This document shows positions 61,101 through 64,000 of a stretch of DNA of 64,000 bases, piece after piece (the first letter of the stretch is position 1; each line of letters opens with the position of its first letter). The stretch lies in contig NZ_CP063418.1 in the NCBI RefSeq assembly GCF_013184985.2, positions 372,001 through 436,000 on the forward strand. The letters run 5' to 3'. The notes below the pieces were generated by a model. The model did no database searches. It saw only the letters and a program-made list of their open reading frames with translations, and was not told the DNA's origin. Source of the stretch: Actinomyces faecalis. GTDB taxonomy: Bacteria; Actinomycetota; Actinomycetes; Actinomycetales; Actinomycetaceae. The position numbers were made by a program, and so were the translations under genes.

Positions 61101-62100
61101 CGGTGGAGCCAGTGGGGGCCGGCCGGCTGCCGTCGCGGTGCTCAGCGTGACCGCCGCAGGTCGCCAGGACCTGCGTCAGTCCGCCCCCCTCGGCCACGAC
61201 GAGCTGGGCCCGTACCAGGTCGGTGCCGCAGACCTCCTCGGTCACCGCGTGCTCGAGCTGCAGCCGGGCGTTGACCTCCAGGAGCACCGGCGTCCCGCCA
61301 CGGGGCAGCAGGAACTCGCAGGTGGCCAGGCCCTGCAGGCTGACCGAGCGCAGCACGAGCCGCGTCCAGCTCTCCAGCTGGTCGGTGAGCTGGCCGGGCA
61401 GGAAGGGGGCCGGGGCCTCCTCGATGAGCTTCTGGGCCCGGCGCTGGACCGAGCACTCCCGCGTGCCCAGTGTCAGGATGCCGCCGTGCCCGTCAGCCAG
61501 GGCCTGGACCTCGACGTGACGCGCCACCGGGACGTCAGCCTGAACCAGGAGCGGCCCCATCCCCGCCAGGGTCCGCCACGCGTGCTCGACCTCCTCAGGG
61601 CCGGTGGTGGGCAGGGGCAGGACCCCGCGTCCACCACCGCCGTGGACCGTCTTGACTACCGCCGGGCCTGCCACCTCGTGACAGGCACGTGCCAGCCCGT
61701 CCAGTGTCGAGACCGGGCCGACGGTCCGTGGTACCGGCACCCCGAGGCCGGCTGCGGTGCGGGCGAGAGCCGCCTTGTCCGTGACGAGGTCCAGCGTCTC
61801 AGGGCTGGGGCCGACCCAGGTCAGACCTGCCTCCAGGCAGGCCCGGGCCAGGCTGGCGGACTCGGCCGCGAAGCCGACGCCGGGGTGCAGCAGGTGCGCC
61901 CCGGTCTCCCGCGCGGCCGCCACAAGAGCCGGGACGGCGTCGTAGGTACTGACCTCCACGGCGTCGTCGAGCAGGTCCAGCCACCGGGCGTCGCGATCGG
62001 CCTGGGTGAAGACGCCGACCGGGCTCAGCCCGTGGCGGCGAGCGCTGCGGGCGACGCGCGCTGCGGTGGAGGCACGTGCGGCGACCAGGAGCCGGGTCAC
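58147..62100 (-). CDS. Single-chain acyl-CoA carboxylase (BC-BCCP-CT) fused to a Nudix hydrolase
   Basis: A 1317-aa multidomain protein. Biotin carboxylase, about 1-480: KTVHGGGGRGV (149-160), RECSVQRRAQKLIEEAP, and EVNARLQLEHAVTEE. A Pro/Gly-rich linker contains GTPGTPGTSGTPGAPG. The biotinyl domain, 545-620, has EAMKM with Lys580 as the biotin site. The carboxyltransferase, about 640-1105, has MGGTIG, GGGARVQEGV, GPAAGGAAYAPALTD, TPGFLPGTQAERAG and RRAFGGAYVALGSRA. A C-terminal Nudix domain, 1130-1300, opens with CSCGSRHWGLRGAAG and has a perfect Nudix box (GAVAEGESPAEAAL-REL-EEETGL). GTG 62100 overlaps the maf stop. It would carboxylate acetyl-, propionyl- or longer acyl-CoA. Biotin ligase is encoded 0.8 kb away. 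The Nudix fusion is unusual. Confidence 0.88.
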   Translation of the reverse strand: MTRLLVAARASTAARVARSARRHGLSPVGVFTQADRDARWLDLLDDAVEVSTYDAVPALVAAARETGAHLLHPGVGFAAESASLARACLEAGLTWVGPSPETLDLVTDKAALARTAAGLGVPVPRTVGPVSTLDGLARACHEVAGPAVVKTVHGGGGRGVLPLPTTGPEEVEHAWRTLAGMGPLLVQADVPVARHVEVQALADGHGGILTLGTRECSVQRRAQKLIEEAPAPFLPGQLTDQLESWTRLVLRSVSLQGLATCEFLLPRGGTPVLLEVNARLQLEHAVTEEVCGTDLVRAQLVVAEGGGLTQVLATCGGHAEHRDGSRPAPTGSTAQSAQALEQHEPDLRVRTEGHAVEARLYAEDPQTLLPSQTPLRSLSVPLSTPQERAQVAAGQVPRPPRLRVERAVFAGDALQPGFSEPLALITASASSRQEALGVLEQTLAAVEVQGPPTLVPLLRQALCAPEMAGAGSAYEVTTRWVEERLRPQAPGAGLSGLSYPGPSLSVAPAAPTAPPGGAEGFHRGTPGTPGTSGTPGAPGSPALLSDVVELRAPMAGALVAPARPGPARAGQAVAVIEAMKMRLPLPAPADGVVDADGPVLEAGTPVAAGQVLARLLPEAPSALGDGSGSPAASTPTVPQPPTRRRRRPRAVERVRDLVDEGSLRDVVDEDAVLTAWAQVAGREVAVWAQDPSVMGGTIGLAGARRVAGLIDRAASQAVPVISLLDGGGARVQEGVNALAGVGLILAAQTRAHGRTLQLGLVLGPAAGGAAYAPALTDLLVMVEGEGEVFLTGPAILASSTGERTSPEKLGGAEVHARHAGTAHLTVPDEAAAWRAARALVGLARVPTSQGLALPLRTGGAGLEVAVGDRLTAQAVPADPSEPYDVRGLLRRLTDRGDLIELRPQWAPNVVTALARVEGVPLGVVANQPAVLAGALDPLSSQKVAEHVGLCARLGLPVLTVVDTPGFLPGTQAERAGTVRLGARMVAAYAGYEAGGGLLLTLITRRAFGGAYVALGSRALAGGRTAAWPGSQVGVMDAASAVDLVSRRQLRQAGQDGEDVEALREELIERERAAQAGEQAVDQGWVEELVAPESTRSWLARVLTCPAPPAEGTPAPRLTHVGGVHHPGDGWVECSCGSRHWGLRGAAGVLAWRLAAPSRDEVPPGGHSDETRSHDEAGLEVLLQLRAGWTHRGGTWGLPGGAVAEGESPAEAALRELEEETGLPARTLRLGLSHVQDHGPWSYSTFTAQAAADPAWDRLVAADGESTRLEWVRLVPEDGSWQHPGGGTLPLLPALEAVWDELAGLLPAPGSQLLVRVG

Positions 62101-62795
62101 TGACGCTCCTCGGTCGTGACGGACGAGGACGGTAAGCCCTCCTGGCGCCTGAGGTCCCACAGGTCCGTCCAGGTCACTCCCAGGGAGGTGACCAGGCGGC
62201 GCAGCAGCGGCAGCGACAGCCCGACCACGCCGTGGGGGTCGCCCTCCACCCCCTCGATGAAGGCCCCGCCCAGGCCGTCGATCGTGAAGGCTCCGGCGCA
62301 CCACAGCGGCTCGCTCGAGGCCACGTAGGCGTCAATCTCCTCCTCGCTGGGGAAGGCGAAGCGAACCAGCGTGGAGGACACCCCGTGCTGGGCCTCGCCG
62401 TCCGAGGCCCGGATCACGGTGTGTCCAGTGTGCAGGGTCCCGCTACGTCCGCGCATGGACAGCCAGCGCTCGCGGGCCGCCTGCGCGCTGCGCGGCTTGC
62501 CCACGACCTGGCCGTCGATCTCCAGCATCGAGTCGCAGCCGACTACCAGCAGCGACGGGTCCTGGGCCCGGTCGGCGTCTGACAGCGAGGCCGCTACCGC
62601 CTGCGCCTTCGCACGTGCCAGGGCCTGGACCTGCTCAGCGGGGCTGGGGGCCGGGGCTCCGTCCTGCAGGGCAGTGCGGGCCAGGGCGGCAAGCACGGCA
62701 GGCTCGTCGACGTCGGAGACCTGGACCCGGGGCGTGATGCCGGCAGCGCGCAGCGTGGCCAGGCGGCCGGCGGACTTCGAGGCGAGGAGGATCAC
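62097..62795 (-). CDS. maf: Maf-family nucleotide pyrophosphatase
   Basis: A 232-aa Maf protein that hydrolyses non-canonical or modified nucleoside triphosphates. Signature ILLASKSAGRLATLRAAGI at the N-terminus, VGCDSMLEIDGQVVGKP with the metal Asp, TGHTVIR, and the C-terminal FTIDGLGGAFIEGVEGDPHGVVGLSLP. GTG 62795 has TAGGCT exactly 6 nt upstream. A 15-residue insertion follows residue 45. The stop overlaps the carboxylase-Nudix start, so maf and a Nudix domain, both nucleotide house-cleaning activities, are made from one transcript. Confidence 0.92.
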   Translation of the reverse strand: MILLASKSAGRLATLRAAGITPRVQVSDVDEPAVLAALARTALQDGAPAPSPAEQVQALARAKAQAVAASLSDADRAQDPSLLVVGCDSMLEIDGQVVGKPRSAQAARERWLSMRGRSGTLHTGHTVIRASDGEAQHGVSSTLVRFAFPSEEEIDAYVASSEPLWCAGAFTIDGLGGAFIEGVEGDPHGVVGLSLPLLRRLVTSLGVTWTDLWDLRRQEGLPSSSVTTEERQ

Positions 62796-62801
62796 GGCCC
62801 C

Positions 62802-62807
62802 AGCCTA
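62802..62807 (-). promoter_or_regulatory. -10 element for leaderless maf
   Basis: TAGGCT on the minus strand, 6 nt before GTG 62795, no Shine-Dalgarno. It drives maf and the carboxylase gene, divergent from birA. Confidence 0.5.
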
Positions 62808-62848
62808 GTGAGGCTCTGGGACGACCTCGGCAGCCGGGCGCCAGGAGC

Positions 62849-62854
62849 TAGCCT
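62849..62854 (+). promoter_or_regulatory. -10 element for leaderless birA
   Basis: TAGCCT followed by 6 nt and GTG 62861. The divergent maf element is 41 bp away, so one regulator could control both sides. Confidence 0.48.
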
Positions 62855-62860
62855 CGGTAC

Positions 62861-63943
62861 GTGTGCGCCCCTGACTCCTCCAGCCCTGACGGCCCCTGCG
62901 TGAGCGCCGGGACGCCGTTGTCCACAGGTCCGGGACAGACGCGGGCGCCAGGCTGTCGTGGTGTCGTCGTGGAGCGCACCGGCTCGACCAACGATGACTT
63001 GCGCCACGCACTGACGGGCTCGGACGGTCTGCTCGACCGGGAGGCGGCACGGTGCTGGCCGCACCTGTCGTGGCTGCGGGCCGAGCAGCAGACCGCGGGC
63101 CGGGGGCGGGGTGGCCACGTGTGGACCACCCCGCGCCGCGGTGCGCTCACCATGTCCTTCGTGCTGCGTCCCCTGGTTCCGCTGGAGCGGCTGGGCTGGC
63201 TTCCTCTGCTGGCGGGGCTGGCGCTGCGTGACGGCCTGAGCGAGGGCGGGGATCTCACCGGGTGCGGCTGGCAGGTGGCGACCAAGTGGCCTAACGACGT
63301 CGTCCTCGTTCCCCTCATCGGCTCTGGTGGACCGGGGTACGCCGTCGGTGCAGCGGCCGAGGCTGCTTTCGCGGGGCTGGAACCGCCGGCGCCTCCCGTG
63401 GTGCCGGGCTGGGGGAGGGCCCGCAAGGTCGCCGGGGTCCTGACCGAGCTCATCCTGCCGGGGAAGGGGCGCGAGCCGGGGCCGCGTACGGAACCGGGCC
63501 CGTCCCTGACGTCCCCAGGTCACGGGCAGCCCGACGCGCGCGACCTGGCTCCCGCTGTCGTTCTCGGGATAGGGGTCAACGTGGGGCAGGAAGCCCGGGA
63601 CCTGCCCGTTCCCTGGGCGACCTCCCTGGCAGTGGCTGGGTGGGACGTCGGTGTCGAGGAGGTGGCCGCGCGACTGGCCCGCCACCTGGAGCGGGTCCTG
63701 ACGTCGTGGGAGGCTGCCGACGGCGACCCGGACCTGCGCCCCGCGGGTCAGGAGACGCTGGGGGACCGGCTGCGTGGCGCGTGCTGGACCCTAGGGCGGC
63801 AGGTGCGCGTGCGTACCCCCGCCGGAGCGCAGCAGGGACGGGCTGTCGACCTGCGGCCTGGGCTCGTGCTGGCAGGGGCGGGCGTCGACGTCGTCGTCCA
63901 CGCGGGTGACGTCGAGGAGCTGCGGGACGAGGAGACCGAGTGA
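62861..63943 (+). CDS. birA: Biotin-[acetyl-CoA-carboxylase] ligase
   Basis: A 360-aa biotin protein ligase. ERTGSTNDDLRHAL opens the catalytic domain; EQQTAGRGRGGHVW is the biotinyl-AMP loop; VATKWPNDVVL carries the catalytic Lys; GIGVNVGQ follows, and a C-terminal SH3-like domain (about 300-355, LGRQVRVRTPAGAQQGRAVDL). There is no N-terminal DNA-binding domain, so it is the monofunctional type. A 60-residue Gly/Pro/Ala-rich insertion lies between KWPND and the GIGVN motif (about 150-230). It would biotinylate Lys580 of the adjacent carboxylase. GTG 62861 is supported by the -10 element. Confidence 0.92.
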   Translation: MCAPDSSSPDGPCVSAGTPLSTGPGQTRAPGCRGVVVERTGSTNDDLRHALTGSDGLLDREAARCWPHLSWLRAEQQTAGRGRGGHVWTTPRRGALTMSFVLRPLVPLERLGWLPLLAGLALRDGLSEGGDLTGCGWQVATKWPNDVVLVPLIGSGGPGYAVGAAAEAAFAGLEPPAPPVVPGWGRARKVAGVLTELILPGKGREPGPRTEPGPSLTSPGHGQPDARDLAPAVVLGIGVNVGQEARDLPVPWATSLAVAGWDVGVEEVAARLARHLERVLTSWEAADGDPDLRPAGQETLGDRLRGACWTLGRQVRVRTPAGAQQGRAVDLRPGLVLAGAGVDVVVHAGDVEELRDEETE

Positions 63944-63964
63944 GTGTTCCCATGTGATCTGCGC

Positions 63965-63970
63965 TACTGT
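63965..63970 (+). promoter_or_regulatory. -10 element for the partial gene at the window end
   Basis: TACTGT followed by exactly 6 nt and GTG 63977, the same layout as the other leaderless genes here. Confidence 0.42.
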
Positions 63971-63976
63971 GACGTG

Positions 63977-64000
63977 GTGACTGACCTGCCTGAGCCCGAC
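63977..64000 (+). CDS. Possible start of a gene cut by the window end
   Basis: GTG followed by seven open codons (V-T-D-L-P-E-P-D) to the window end. The -10 element 6 nt upstream supports it as a leaderless start. Too short to identify. Confidence 0.4.

Overview
The window is chromosomal DNA of a high-GC actinobacterium. Very high G+C, dense operons joined by ATGA/GTGA start-stop overlaps, a menaquinone pathway, a streptococcal-type (lysine-type) MurE, an arginine deiminase and a galacto-/lacto-N-biose phosphorylase operon together suggest Actinomycetaceae (Actinomyces or a near relative). That placement is inferred from gene content, not from a marker search. No insertion sequence, prophage or CRISPR array was seen.

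Layout. 1-5.9 kb: dapD (lysine/DAP synthesis), a histidine phosphatase with a hypothetical membrane protein, a small membrane protein, and menE-menA. 5.9-6.2 kb: a nested palindromic element. 6.2-10.5 kb: a SigK-type redox or envelope-stress module. It has a Met/Asp/Lys/Glu-repeat lipoprotein and dipZ, divergently transcribed from two promoters that resemble the mycobacterial SigK consensus, followed by sigK and rskA; a YagU-like gene sits alongside. 10.6-14.9 kb: menB, arginine deiminase and MurE. 15.0-25.8 kb: a leftward carbohydrate operon for galacto-N-biose/lacto-N-biose (ROK regulator, GH112 phosphorylase, ABC importer without ATPase, phosphohexomutase, nucleotidyltransferase, GHMP kinase). 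26.1-34.2 kb: ornithine carbamoyltransferase, menC-menD, an HtrA protease and menG-menF. 34.5-52.1 kb: the complete 14-gene nuoA-N complex I operon, translationally coupled to a polyprenyl diphosphate synthase. 52.4-58.2 kb: FprA-type ferredoxin reductase, a second palindromic element, HtpX, YajQ, tRNA-Tyr, tRNA-Thr, tRNA-Met, rpmG, a MaoC-like protein and a MarR regulator with a Cys-Gly-Gln repeat arm. 58.1-64 kb: a giant single-chain acyl-CoA carboxylase fused to a Nudix hydrolase, maf, biotin ligase, and the first codons of another gene.

How the genes fit together. menA-G, the prenyl synthase and complex I form most of a menaquinone-based respiratory chain in one 50-kb stretch (MenH and a DHNA-CoA thioesterase are not visible). 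The biotin ligase lies next to the biotin carboxylase it would modify. The sugar operon would import and phosphorolyse mucin or milk-type disaccharides, but its downstream enzymes differ from the bifidobacterial nahK-galT-galE set. Many genes share a promoter layout: a TANNNT-like -10 hexamer 6-7 nt before the start codon and no Shine-Dalgarno, which points to leaderless transcription and helps decide several starts.
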